A DNA stretch of 64,000 nucleotides, taken from assembly GCA_029257385.1 (NCBI GenBank), contig JARIBS010000013.1:1-64000 (forward strand), written 5' to 3'. Both the position numbers and the translations under genes were made by a program. The stretch comes from Thiorhodococcus sp. GTDB lineage: Bacteria > Pseudomonadota > Gammaproteobacteria > Chromatiales > Chromatiaceae. Shown here piece after piece: positions 46,865 through 55,825 of the stretch (the first letter of the stretch is position 1; every line of letters starts with the position of its first letter). Below the pieces are notes generated by a model that worked only from the letters and a program-made list of their open reading frames with translations, was not told the DNA's origin and searched no databases.

Positions 46865-48643
46865 CTAGCGCGGTGGCCGGGTGGTTTCACGAAACCAGGT
46901 GCGATAGCGCTCCATCCGGGTACGCTGCTCGCGCGGGGCATGGCGACCGCAGGTAGCGGCATCGGGGCTGTTGGGCGTGGCGCCCCAGCGGGTTTCGACA
47001 CAGTCGTTGGGATTGTAGGCGACCTCGAGCGCTTGGCGTCGGGCGTAGAGATCTGCCAGGCTCAGACGCGCGGTGCTCGCATCGCTGCGTTGGTAGGTGA
47101 TGGAGCGCTCGCTCAAACGTTGCGCGTGCAATTGCTCGATGCGACTGGCGGCGCCCGCCGCGCTCTCGCCGTGCAGGACATAGAGTTGCGGAAAGCGCAG
47201 GATACGCTGCGGCAGTGCTTCGAGCACCTTCATCGCGATCAGCAAACGCATATCGCGCGAGGGCGTGGCGTAGTCCTCCCAGGCGCCGGTCGTCTCGAAG
47301 ATCGCCGGGCCGCTGGGCATGGCAACGACCGTATTAGGGTGCGCGCGCATGTACGCCTCGCCAGTGTCGACCGAGGCCACACGGGTTTCGAGCTGCTCCA
47401 TGAGTGCGTTGAGGGTGGACTCATAGGCGGCGGCCGGTTCCAGCCCCTGAGGGTTGATGAGTTGCTCCATCCGGGCATAGAAGGCGTCGGGGTCCATGGC
47501 GCCCTGCTCGGTGGAGTAGCGCGGCAGTCCAGAGCGGCCATCCAGCGCCGAGTTGGGTAACTGACGCCAGCCGGATGCGCCGCTGCGCACCAGCGGTCGA
47601 AAGGCCTTGAATCCGGCCCCCGCGCTGGGGGTTTGAGCAAAGAGAAAATTCCCCTCCCAATAGCGCTTGCGCGTCACCGAGTTGTCCGGCTGCGCGTCCA
47701 CCGCAAGCAGCAGTCCGCTGCGCTGGCCGCTCTGCGGAACCCATTTGACGATGACCATGGTGTGACCATAAGGGTCGGCGTAAAGGGTGCCGGGCCAGAG
47801 CGAGGCGCGCTCTAGCGGAACGGGGTAGAAGTCGGTGTCGTCGTCGCGCAGCGCGGTGCGACCGCTGCCGGAGTGGACGATGTTCATGATCGCGCGGCTC
47901 TCGTCGTTGAAAGCACTGAGCGGAACCAGGGCGTCCACGAAGCGCGTCTTTACCGTCGGTGACTGGCAGCTCGGCGGGCTGTTGCTGCTACCACGGTCGC
48001 AGCTTCGATAGGCAAAGGGCAAACCCAGTTTCCAGGCGAAGTAGGCGCGCAGGATATAGGGCAGGTCGGCGCAATCGGGCTGCGCGGGCAGGCGGTTGTC
48101 CTCGCCCGCGCCGAGATAGTTGAACAGAAAATTCTGAGTCGGATCGCGCAGCACCGGTCCCAGCGACTCAAAGCGCATCGACTGCTCTGGCGGGGCGTTA
48201 AACAGATGCTCGATCCAGGCCGAATAGAGCGCCTCGGTCGCCAGATCCCACTCGCCGCTGCCCCGATCGCTCATGCCGCCGCCCACCCGGACCTCAGAGC
48301 ATGCGACGATTTGGCCGCGCCGCATGGCTTCGAGTCGGTAGGTTCCCTGGCTGGGGCGAAAGACCGTCCCATACTGGCTCCAGGGCGGGCCGCCGCTGCT
48401 CAGACTGCGCAGTCTGGCCGTTTGGCCCGCAGGGTCGGTCACGATGACACCATCCAGGCCGCTGTCTGTTGCGACCGCAAAGACCTCCAGCGGATCACCC
48501 GGCTGTGGGGCAAGCGGCGCGGTCCAGACGCGTGCCTCGTCGCCCTGATTGCAGCCGGTCATCGCCGCCGTGGGGCTAGACATCACGCATGCGGCTGAGA
48601 ACAGCATGATGGACGCAAATCCGAGTGGGCGGTTTGGTGTCAT
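46865..48643 (-). CDS. Large exported protein of unknown function, possible Cys/His fold
   Basis: The 592-residue product has a signal peptide (GFASIMLFSAACVMSS). An N-terminal beta-rich part (PGDPLEVFAVATDSGLDGVIV) is followed by CADLPYILRAYFAWKLGLPFAYR and, about 110 residues later, DPYGHTMVIVKWV, a Cys then His order seen in transglutaminase or papain-like folds. I do not recognise the family. The ATG at 48643 is preferred to a TTG at 48760. It may act with the DUF2272 lipoprotein downstream. Confidence 0.7.
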   Translation of the reverse strand: MTPNRPLGFASIMLFSAACVMSSPTAAMTGCNQGDEARVWTAPLAPQPGDPLEVFAVATDSGLDGVIVTDPAGQTARLRSLSSGGPPWSQYGTVFRPSQGTYRLEAMRRGQIVACSEVRVGGGMSDRGSGEWDLATEALYSAWIEHLFNAPPEQSMRFESLGPVLRDPTQNFLFNYLGAGEDNRLPAQPDCADLPYILRAYFAWKLGLPFAYRSCDRGSSNSPPSCQSPTVKTRFVDALVPLSAFNDESRAIMNIVHSGSGRTALRDDDTDFYPVPLERASLWPGTLYADPYGHTMVIVKWVPQSGQRSGLLLAVDAQPDNSVTRKRYWEGNFLFAQTPSAGAGFKAFRPLVRSGASGWRQLPNSALDGRSGLPRYSTEQGAMDPDAFYARMEQLINPQGLEPAAAYESTLNALMEQLETRVASVDTGEAYMRAHPNTVVAMPSGPAIFETTGAWEDYATPSRDMRLLIAMKVLEALPQRILRFPQLYVLHGESAAGAASRIEQLHAQRLSERSITYQRSDASTARLSLADLYARRQALEVAYNPNDCVETRWGATPNSPDAATCGRHAPREQRTRMERYRTWFRETTRPPR

Positions 48644-48866
48644 CGAGATCGCGCTCCGCTGAGGTCGACAGAGTCGCAGTGTATCGCGAGCCTTTGGCCG
48701 GATGCGACCGCTAGGCCGGGCGAGTCTTGATTCACATACGCCGCTTTTCGCTCGAAACAAACGTCCGATACTATGAAAAATACCATTTACTGTACCGAAA
48801 CTGGGCTGATGCGTAGCCTAGTAGCCTGTTGGGCTTTCAGCAGCAACAGACTGCCAGAAGACGCCA

Positions 48867-51800
48867 TCACCCCATCGCCTTAAGCACATCGCCAAACGAC
48901 GTCGCCACGAGATAGCGGGCAGGATTTTCGCCAACTCCCAATGCTGCAAAATGTGCCTTGCCGCACTCGATCTTGGCGTCTTCTTTGCTGCGCAGGTCAT
49001 CGCTGAACAGGCTGCTCTTGGTCTCCACGACGAAATACAACCGTTGCGTGCCATCCTGGTCGAACAGGATGGCCCAATCCGGGTTGTAAGGTCCCAATGG
49101 GGTCGGCACCTTGAACCAGCCTGGCAGCTTGGCGTAGAGCACCACACCATCGTTGATTTCCAGCGCTTCGGCGAATTGACGTTCGGTGTCCGAGTCGTAG
49201 ACGACGTGCTCATAGATGGAGCGTTTCGTGTCCAGCAGCATGTTGCGCAGGTAGCCCGTCAGCTCGTCCTTGGCAAACAGCTCCTGGGCGTAAAAATGCG
49301 CGTCGCCGATCTTTTGGTACTTGATGCCGTCCACCAGCGCTAGGCGCTTGCAGCGATTGATGATCTGCGCTGTCTGCTCGATGAACTGTTGCGGGTTGCG
49401 CTTGAAATCGTCCAGGCGGCCACTGCCGATCAGGATTGTAATGATGCTGCGGCGCGTGAGCTGGGTGCGATCTTGCAGGTCGGTCAGTAGGTCCGGCAGC
49501 TCGATGTCGGTCTCGTCCAGCACAATGGTGCTTGCACCTTGCCTCTCGGTGGCCTGTACGCCGGCCTGGCCGATCGCAATGTCGGCTTTGCGCCACTGTA
49601 GCCGTGCCTTGGCGATGGCTGGGGCCTTCTGCAGATTAGCGATGCAGTCTTGCAGGAGCTTGGCGTTATCGAACTGAACGCGGTAGGTGGTCTGGTGCTT
49701 GATGCGGTCCCACAGCGCCTTGAACGTATCGGATAAATAGACGGCCTTGCCGTTCGTGTCCTTGCGCAGCGGTAGGGTTCGGCGATCGTCGGCATTCTTC
49801 ACTTCCAGTCGACCGGACACCTTGCGCAGCACTTCGGTGATCTGACCACGCTGGGCCTCGAAGGCTGCTGGCAACGCCAGGGTGCCGTCTTTGAGGGCCA
49901 GCGTTAGCGAGTCCTGCACCTTGCCTTTGATATCGACATGCCCGGCCGCTTTCAGGTGATCCCACAAAGCCTTGGATTGATCCACGCCGAGTGGTGTCAG
50001 CGTGCCGTCCGTCGCCTGAACGGCGATGGCCGCGAACTGATGCTGCTCCAGCACGCCAAAGCGGATACCTGTGTCGGCCTCGATCTCTTTCTGCAGGTTC
50101 TCGGCGAACTGTTCGTAAGACTCGGTGGCGATGACCGTCAGGCGGTTGATCTCGAAGCCGCGCACACGCTGGCCATGCTGATCGACGCACAACCGCAAGC
50201 CCCGGCCGATGGTTTGCCGACGCTCGCGCTCGCTGCCCATGTCCCGCAGGGTGCAGATCTGGAACACATTGGGATTGTCCCAACCCTCCTTCAGGGCCGA
50301 ATGCGAGAAGATAAATTTCAGCGGCGTCGCAAAAGACAACAGCTTTTCCTTCTCCTTCATGATCAGGTTGTAGGCTCGCTCGGCATTCTCACGGTTGCCA
50401 GCGTTGTTCTCGGCCGTATCTGACCAGCCACCTTTCTTGTCGATGGAGAAGTAGCCATTGTGTACGTCCTCGGCTGCGTGGCTCAGGTCGACTTCGGCAA
50501 ACAGGCTCTGGTAGGCCGGTAGTTTGGCCGCCCGCCGGTATTCTTCCTCGAAGATGCGGGCGTAGTCGCCCTTCACTGCATTGCCTTCGGCGTCGTATTG
50601 GCGGTAACGCTCCACGGCGTCGATGAAAAACAGCGACAGTACCTTGATGCCCTTGGGCCGCAGCACCTTCTCCTTGTCCAGGTGTTCACGGATGGTGCGG
50701 CGGATCATTTCGCGCTGCACGGCCAGTGCATCGACATCGCCGTGGGCTTGTCCGACGGCCAGGAAGGTTTCGCCACCGGGGTAGCGTAGCTCCAGAAATT
50801 CTTCGCCCTTGGCTGTGTTGATCTCGCCCACGCGGAAATCGGCATAGAGATCGCGCTGGGTGGTCTGCTGCAGATCGTCTCCGTCGTTGACCGTCACCGC
50901 TTGCCGTTTCACACCCGTGGCAGTCTTCACATCCAGCTCGACCTTCGCGCTGATCGTGCCGCGCTTGTTGCTGACGGATACCAACCGCACAAAGGCTTTG
51001 TTGTGCGCATCTTCGACAGTCGCCGCCGCCACCTCGATCTGCTTGACCAGTTTGCGCTCGTAGGCATCCAGTGCATCGAGCCGATACACCATGTGATGCG
51101 TGTCGGCGTGTGTGGCCGAATAGCGCAGCGTGCACAGCGGGTTCATCGCATCCAGCGCCGTTCTACCGGCGCCTTTCAGGCCACCGTCTACGCTCTGCGG
51201 CTCGTCCACGATGACGATGGGGCGTGTCGCTTTGATCAGGTCGATGGGCTTTTCGCCGCCGGTCTTCTCGCTGTCTTTGTAGAGGTTGTTGACGTCCTTT
51301 TTGTTGATGGCGCCGACCGTGACCACCATCACCTGGATCGTCGAGCTGGTGGCGAAATTACGCACCTGCCCCAGCTTAGCCGAGTCGTAAAGGAAGAAAT
51401 CCACCGGCACCCCGGCATAAAGGCCCTTGAAGTGCTCTTCGGTGATTTGCAGCGACTTGTAGACGCCTTCCTTGATGGCGATAGACGGCACGACGATGAC
51501 GAATTTGGTGAAGCTGTAGCGCTTGTTCAACTCGTAGATGGTGCGCAGGTAGACATAGGTCTTGCCGGTACCGGTTTCCATTTCGACGGTGAAATTGCCC
51601 GATGCCAGCGCGCTGGACGGCACCAGCCCGCCGCGCAATTGCACCTCGCGCAGGTTTTGTAAAAGCTGGTCGTCGAGCAGCGTCAGGCGGTTGCCCAGGC
51701 CACGACCGGTCTCGGCCAAGCCCAGTGTCAGTTGCTCGGGACGTGTGCCCGGAAACAGGTCGTCCGGGACGACGGGCGACGCCTTCATCGTCACCGTAAA

Positions 51801-51896
51801 CTCAGTGCGGCAGACTTCTTGGCCCCGGAACAGGTCGCAGACGGACTCGATGGCCTGGAGCTGGTAGTCGAGGTTGGGCTCGAAGTGAAGTTTCAT
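48867..51896 (-). CDS. Type III restriction enzyme Res subunit
   Basis: The 1009-residue protein combines an SF2 helicase and a nuclease. Walker A METGTGKTYVYL (near residue 108), DEPQ box VIVDEPQSVDG and RYSATHAD motif III are in the first half, and TIGRGLRLCVD (motif VI) near residue 560. A C-terminal PD-(D/E)xK nuclease shows NPDWAILF and VVETKSS. It needs a Mod partner to recognise DNA. Its ATG overlaps the DUF1016 stop (ATGA), placing it last in the five-gene operon. Confidence 0.93.
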   Translation of the reverse strand: MKLHFEPNLDYQLQAIESVCDLFRGQEVCRTEFTVTMKASPVVPDDLFPGTRPEQLTLGLAETGRGLGNRLTLLDDQLLQNLREVQLRGGLVPSSALASGNFTVEMETGTGKTYVYLRTIYELNKRYSFTKFVIVVPSIAIKEGVYKSLQITEEHFKGLYAGVPVDFFLYDSAKLGQVRNFATSSTIQVMVVTVGAINKKDVNNLYKDSEKTGGEKPIDLIKATRPIVIVDEPQSVDGGLKGAGRTALDAMNPLCTLRYSATHADTHHMVYRLDALDAYERKLVKQIEVAAATVEDAHNKAFVRLVSVSNKRGTISAKVELDVKTATGVKRQAVTVNDGDDLQQTTQRDLYADFRVGEINTAKGEEFLELRYPGGETFLAVGQAHGDVDALAVQREMIRRTIREHLDKEKVLRPKGIKVLSLFFIDAVERYRQYDAEGNAVKGDYARIFEEEYRRAAKLPAYQSLFAEVDLSHAAEDVHNGYFSIDKKGGWSDTAENNAGNRENAERAYNLIMKEKEKLLSFATPLKFIFSHSALKEGWDNPNVFQICTLRDMGSERERRQTIGRGLRLCVDQHGQRVRGFEINRLTVIATESYEQFAENLQKEIEADTGIRFGVLEQHQFAAIAVQATDGTLTPLGVDQSKALWDHLKAAGHVDIKGKVQDSLTLALKDGTLALPAAFEAQRGQITEVLRKVSGRLEVKNADDRRTLPLRKDTNGKAVYLSDTFKALWDRIKHQTTYRVQFDNAKLLQDCIANLQKAPAIAKARLQWRKADIAIGQAGVQATERQGASTIVLDETDIELPDLLTDLQDRTQLTRRSIITILIGSGRLDDFKRNPQQFIEQTAQIINRCKRLALVDGIKYQKIGDAHFYAQELFAKDELTGYLRNMLLDTKRSIYEHVVYDSDTERQFAEALEINDGVVLYAKLPGWFKVPTPLGPYNPDWAILFDQDGTQRLYFVVETKSSLFSDDLRSKEDAKIECGKAHFAALGVGENPARYLVATSFGDVLKAMG

Positions 51897-53089
51897 TCGG
51901 ATTCCCTCAGCGGCTTTTCATCTCTTTGCCGGGCACTTTCCAGCGCGGCGCGCTCACGCTCAATCTCGCGGCGCAACTCCTCTTCCGAGGGCAACACGGT
52001 CATGTACTTGGACGCGAACAACTTGCGGCTTTCGTGCAGCATGGAATAGCGCGCCACCACCTCGTCACGTTCGGCGCAAAGGATCAAGCCCACGGTGGGG
52101 CCATCGGTCTCGCTACGGCGCAAGTCATCGAACATGCGGACATACATATCCATCTGGCCCACATCCTGGTGAGTCAGCTTGCCCATTTTCAGATCAACCA
52201 GCACGAAGCACTTGAGCAGGTAGTTGTAGAAGACCAGGTCAATGTAGTAGTGCTGAAACTCGGTCGCTATCCGATGCTGGCGCTCCACAAAGGCGAAGCC
52301 CTTGCCCAGTTCGAGCAGGAACGGTTGTAGCTTGTCGATCAACGCCGCTTCCAAGTCGGACTCCCGCAAGCGCGGCACCTCTGGCAAGGCCAGAAAATCC
52401 AGCACATAGGGGTGCCTGATGACATCCAGCGGCTTCTCTATCCGCTGCCCCTCCAGTGCCAGTTGCATCACACCCGCTTTGTCGCGACTTTTGACCAGGC
52501 GCAAGAACAAATGGCTGTGCATTTGTCGCTCCAGCTCGGGCTGGCTCCATTGGCAGCGTTCAGCTTCGATTTCGTAGAACAGCCGCTCGGCCCGCTGTTC
52601 CACACGGCACAGCGTGCGGTAGTGCGTCCAGCTCAGCCGCGGCGAAAAACCCTGCAAACTTTCGCGCTGGGCCAGCGCCATAGCCAGATCATCTAGCGCC
52701 ACCGCATCGGCGACCGGGGCCAATTCGTCACGGGACTCGTGACGAATCTCGGCGCGGCGCTCGGCGTAGGTCTGATAGAACAGCCTGAAGTACTTCAGGT
52801 TGGTGACGGAGAAGCCGCGTCCGTAATGCCGGGTCAATGCCGCCGACAGTTCTTCCAGCACTTTGCCGCCGTAGTCGGCCCGCTCCTCGCCCCCTTGTAG
52901 GGCGGTGACGATTTCGCGCCCAATCAACCAATAGGCCAGCACCATGTTGCTGTTAACGGCCCGCACCACGTTGGCCCGCGCCTGATCGAGGATGTGGACT
53001 ACCCGGTCCATCAGCGCGCCATCAGAAGGCGTAGTGATCAAGTCGGTGCGGGTGTCGCCCGAATCGGGGAGACCGCTCTTGCGCGCCAT
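51893..53089 (-). CDS. DUF1016 (YhcG-type) PD-(D/E)xK nuclease
   Basis: This 398-residue protein has the DUF1016 N-terminal helical domain (VNSNMVLAYWLIGREIV; YGRGFSVTNLKYFRLFYQTY) and a C-terminal nuclease core: YIDLVFYNYLLKCFVLVDLKMGKL, where Asp and DxK supply the active site, with Asp in place of the usual Glu. Relatives are often found in defence islands. It sits between mod and res, 2 bases after the mod stop. A longer open frame exists upstream to 53359, but it lies inside mod. Confidence 0.9.
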   Translation of the reverse strand: MARKSGLPDSGDTRTDLITTPSDGALMDRVVHILDQARANVVRAVNSNMVLAYWLIGREIVTALQGGEERADYGGKVLEELSAALTRHYGRGFSVTNLKYFRLFYQTYAERRAEIRHESRDELAPVADAVALDDLAMALAQRESLQGFSPRLSWTHYRTLCRVEQRAERLFYEIEAERCQWSQPELERQMHSHLFLRLVKSRDKAGVMQLALEGQRIEKPLDVIRHPYVLDFLALPEVPRLRESDLEAALIDKLQPFLLELGKGFAFVERQHRIATEFQHYYIDLVFYNYLLKCFVLVDLKMGKLTHQDVGQMDMYVRMFDDLRRSETDGPTVGLILCAERDEVVARYSMLHESRKLFASKYMTVLPSEEELRREIERERAALESARQRDEKPLRESE

Positions 53090-53091
53090 GG

Positions 53092-55017
53092 TCACAGGCT
53101 CCGCACGTTCTGGATGCCGTTCTGCTCCAGGATCGCGGCCATGTTGGTCTTGGCCACGTCGTCGGCAAAAGCACTGTCGCGGAACACGCAGGTGGTCTCG
53201 CCAGCGGGCGCAAGCTCCTCGTGCCAGGCGACGATGCCTTGTGCCACGGCTTCCACGTCGTCCGTCGCAATCGCGGTACTCAGGCAGGCCAGCAGCACGC
53301 CACCGCCTACGGCGTGGATGGTCTTGTCGCGGATGCTGCGCTGCTCGATGGGGACACACAGATCAAGGCCGAGTTTGAGCAGCAGCTCGAAAAGCACATC
53401 GGCTTCGCTGCGACCTTCGAGCAGGTGGTCTTGATGGTTGAACAGGGACTGCTCCAAGTCCACAGGATTGGGGTTCCAGGCGCGGATGTTGGAAGTGTCG
53501 AGGCGGAACGCCCGAAAGCCCACGTCACCGGCAAACGCGGGATCAGCGCCTCTGAGACGCTGACCGGCACCCCGAATGCGAGCACGCGTCACATCGGCAA
53601 TCGTCGTCCAGCCGGCCTTTTCTGCACCAGGCATTGGTTCTGGAAGCTGAACCAGGATGCAGCGACGCTTGCCGCCGTCTTCGGCGTTCTGGGCAAACAT
53701 TGCGTCCATCGTGGTCCCAGTTCCCGCGAAGAAGTCCACGACCAAGTCTTCACTGTCCGGCGACGTTGCCAACTGGAGGATTCGTCGCATCAGGCGCTTC
53801 GGCTTCGGCGTGTCGAACACGACATCGGAGTTTGGGAAAGAGACCGACGCGAGAAGCTCCTTTTTCCCCTCCTGCGTATGACCAACCTCTTGATATGTCC
53901 ACAGTGTTTGGGCGACGCGACCATCTTTCACTTCGGTCAAGAATCGCTTGATGGCTGGGACGTTGCTGCCATCATGTCCCCACCAAATACGATTGTCAGC
54001 GTCGAAATCTTTTAGCTTGGTTTCAGAAATGACCCAGTAGCGACCCGATGGCGGTCCGTCGATTCTTCGACCGGATGGGCAAACTACTGGGTAGGTACCT
54101 TCGCCATAGTAGTTGCGTGCAGAGAGATCGCCTGGCTTCCAAGGACCGCGTGGATCGTTGTCAGGATTGGCGTATCGCGCCTCCATCTCCTCAGTGCGCG
54201 GCAGCAGGCGCGGCATCCAAGTCTCGGCGTTCTTGGCGTACACGACAATGTAGTCGTGGTCCTCCGAAAAATGCCTCGCGGTGTTCTTTGGGGAGTAGAC
54301 CTTTTGCCAGATCACGCAGGCGATGAAGTTCTCCTCCCCAAAAATCTCGTTCATGACAGCACGAAGGTTGTGAATCTCATGGTCCGCAATGCTGACGAAG
54401 ATCACGCCGTCGTCGCGAAGCAAGCTGTGCGCGAGCTTCAGGCGCGGGTAGATCATATTCAGCCAGTCGGTGTGGAACCGCCCGCTAGCGTTGGTATTGC
54501 TGCTGATCTTCCGCCCACCTTCTACCTGTCCGGTCAGCTCCAGATAGTTCCTGATGTTGTCCTGGAAGTTATCCGGATACACAAAGTCCTTGCCGGTGTT
54601 GTACGGCGGGTCGATATAGATCAGCTTGACCCGACCGGCATAGCTTTTCTGCAAGAGTTTGAGCACTTCGAGGTTGTCGCCCTCGATCATCAGGTTCTGC
54701 GTGGTGTCCCAATCGACGCTTTCTTCCGGGCACGGGCGCAGCGTGCCGGTGCTGGGTGTCAACGCCAGTTGCCGCGCCCGGCGCTTGCCGTGCCAGTTAA
54801 GTCCGTACTTCTCATCGGCATCGGTGGCGGTCTGGTCGCCCACCAGCGCCTTGAGCACATCCACGTTCACGGCCACGCCCGGTTTGCCATCGATCAGGCT
54901 TTCGGTGATCAGCTCGGGAAACAAGGCCTTGAGCTGTTCGATGTTGCTCGCCACCAAGTCGGCCGATTGAGCTTCCGGGCTATGCGCTTCCAGTTTTTGC
55001 ATCTGTGGCTCTGTCAT
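53092..55017 (-). CDS. Type III DNA methyltransferase Mod subunit
   Basis: The 641-residue enzyme methylates adenine or cytosine amino groups and specifies the target site. Motif IV DPPYNTG precedes motif I VDFFAGTGTT, the order of beta-class methyltransferases typical of type III Mod. IEGDNLEVLKLLQKSY and LYIDPPY leaders are standard. The ATG at 55017 (MTEPQMQKLE) is preferred; a TTG at 55032 would overlap the DUF4391 stop. The variable region between motifs carries the target recognition domain. Confidence 0.94.
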   Translation of the reverse strand: MTEPQMQKLEAHSPEAQSADLVASNIEQLKALFPELITESLIDGKPGVAVNVDVLKALVGDQTATDADEKYGLNWHGKRRARQLALTPSTGTLRPCPEESVDWDTTQNLMIEGDNLEVLKLLQKSYAGRVKLIYIDPPYNTGKDFVYPDNFQDNIRNYLELTGQVEGGRKISSNTNASGRFHTDWLNMIYPRLKLAHSLLRDDGVIFVSIADHEIHNLRAVMNEIFGEENFIACVIWQKVYSPKNTARHFSEDHDYIVVYAKNAETWMPRLLPRTEEMEARYANPDNDPRGPWKPGDLSARNYYGEGTYPVVCPSGRRIDGPPSGRYWVISETKLKDFDADNRIWWGHDGSNVPAIKRFLTEVKDGRVAQTLWTYQEVGHTQEGKKELLASVSFPNSDVVFDTPKPKRLMRRILQLATSPDSEDLVVDFFAGTGTTMDAMFAQNAEDGGKRRCILVQLPEPMPGAEKAGWTTIADVTRARIRGAGQRLRGADPAFAGDVGFRAFRLDTSNIRAWNPNPVDLEQSLFNHQDHLLEGRSEADVLFELLLKLGLDLCVPIEQRSIRDKTIHAVGGGVLLACLSTAIATDDVEAVAQGIVAWHEELAPAGETTCVFRDSAFADDVAKTNMAAILEQNGIQNVRSL

Positions 55018-55028
55018 GTCTGAGTGCT

Positions 55029-55823
55029 TCAAAGTTGTTCACGCGTCGATGCCAGCTCGACGCGGATGCGCTTGAGCGCAAGGTTGAGTTCTACTTGCTT
55101 GGCCATCTGCTTTTCCTTGGTCGCCAGTGTGCGCAGGCGGGCGCTTTCCAGCTCCAGCCGTTGGCAGGTGCGCAAGGCCTCGCGGCGGGCGGCGGCTTGG
55201 GCCGGTGTGTTGGTCGCCGTGAAGGTGCCGGTGTATTGCGCCGCCTGCCACGCGCTCAGGCAATCCATCCAGCCCTGATACAAGGCGAGCAAATCCACTC
55301 GAGGCTGGCGAGCCAAGGCCAGAGCATGCATGAAAGGATGCTCGGTCGTCAGGTCAAGCGTCACACTCACTGTCGTCGGCTCACCGTCCAGCACGACCTT
55401 GCCCGCTTCGTTCTGCGCCCAGCGCTTGTGCGCCAGGGACAGGAACAGACCCTGCGGCGCGACCAGCAGCAACAGCACGGGGTAGGGCACCGCGCGGTGT
55501 ACCAGCTCGGCCAGGCGCGAGGTATTGACTGGCTTCTTCGTCGCGCTTGCGCCATCGCCTGGGGGTGCATGGCGTGTGCTGATACACAGCACCGCCACCT
55601 CCAGATATTCGCGCTCGGCGTCACGGTACTCGGCCACGCCCACCGTGTGGGACTTGAGGGCGGCAAGCCACTGGATTTCTTCGACCGTGTCGTTGATGAG
55701 CCGCTTGTCGGCGCTTGTCGGCGCGCCGTTTTCGATCAGCATCTTCTTCGGGACGCGCTGATCCACCCGGCAACTGGCGGGCAGACCCAGCGCGGAAATC
55801 AGCAAACGGGTGAGCGCTTGCAT
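55029..55823 (-). CDS. DUF4391 family protein
   Basis: A 264-residue protein whose N-terminal VDQRVPKKMLIENGAPTSADKRLIND is the hallmark of DUF4391. The middle (AVPYPVLLLLVAPQGLFLSLAHKRWAQ) is hydrophobic strands and the last 60 residues form a coiled coil (LRTLATKEKQMAKQVELN). Function is unknown, but the family lies almost always beside helicase and type III Mod genes. A GTG at 55829 overlaps the helicase stop; the ATG at 55823 follows it by 2 bases. Confidence 0.88.
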   Translation of the reverse strand: MQALTRLLISALGLPASCRVDQRVPKKMLIENGAPTSADKRLINDTVEEIQWLAALKSHTVGVAEYRDAEREYLEVAVLCISTRHAPPGDGASATKKPVNTSRLAELVHRAVPYPVLLLLVAPQGLFLSLAHKRWAQNEAGKVVLDGEPTTVSVTLDLTTEHPFMHALALARQPRVDLLALYQGWMDCLSAWQAAQYTGTFTATNTPAQAAARREALRTCQRLELESARLRTLATKEKQMAKQVELNLALKRIRVELASTREQL

Positions 55824-55825
55824 CG

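Noticed and set aside
53090..53359. N-terminal extension of the DUF1016 gene
   Set aside because: It would lie inside mod and has an Arg-rich shadow composition; MARKSGLPDSG at 53089 is a natural start.
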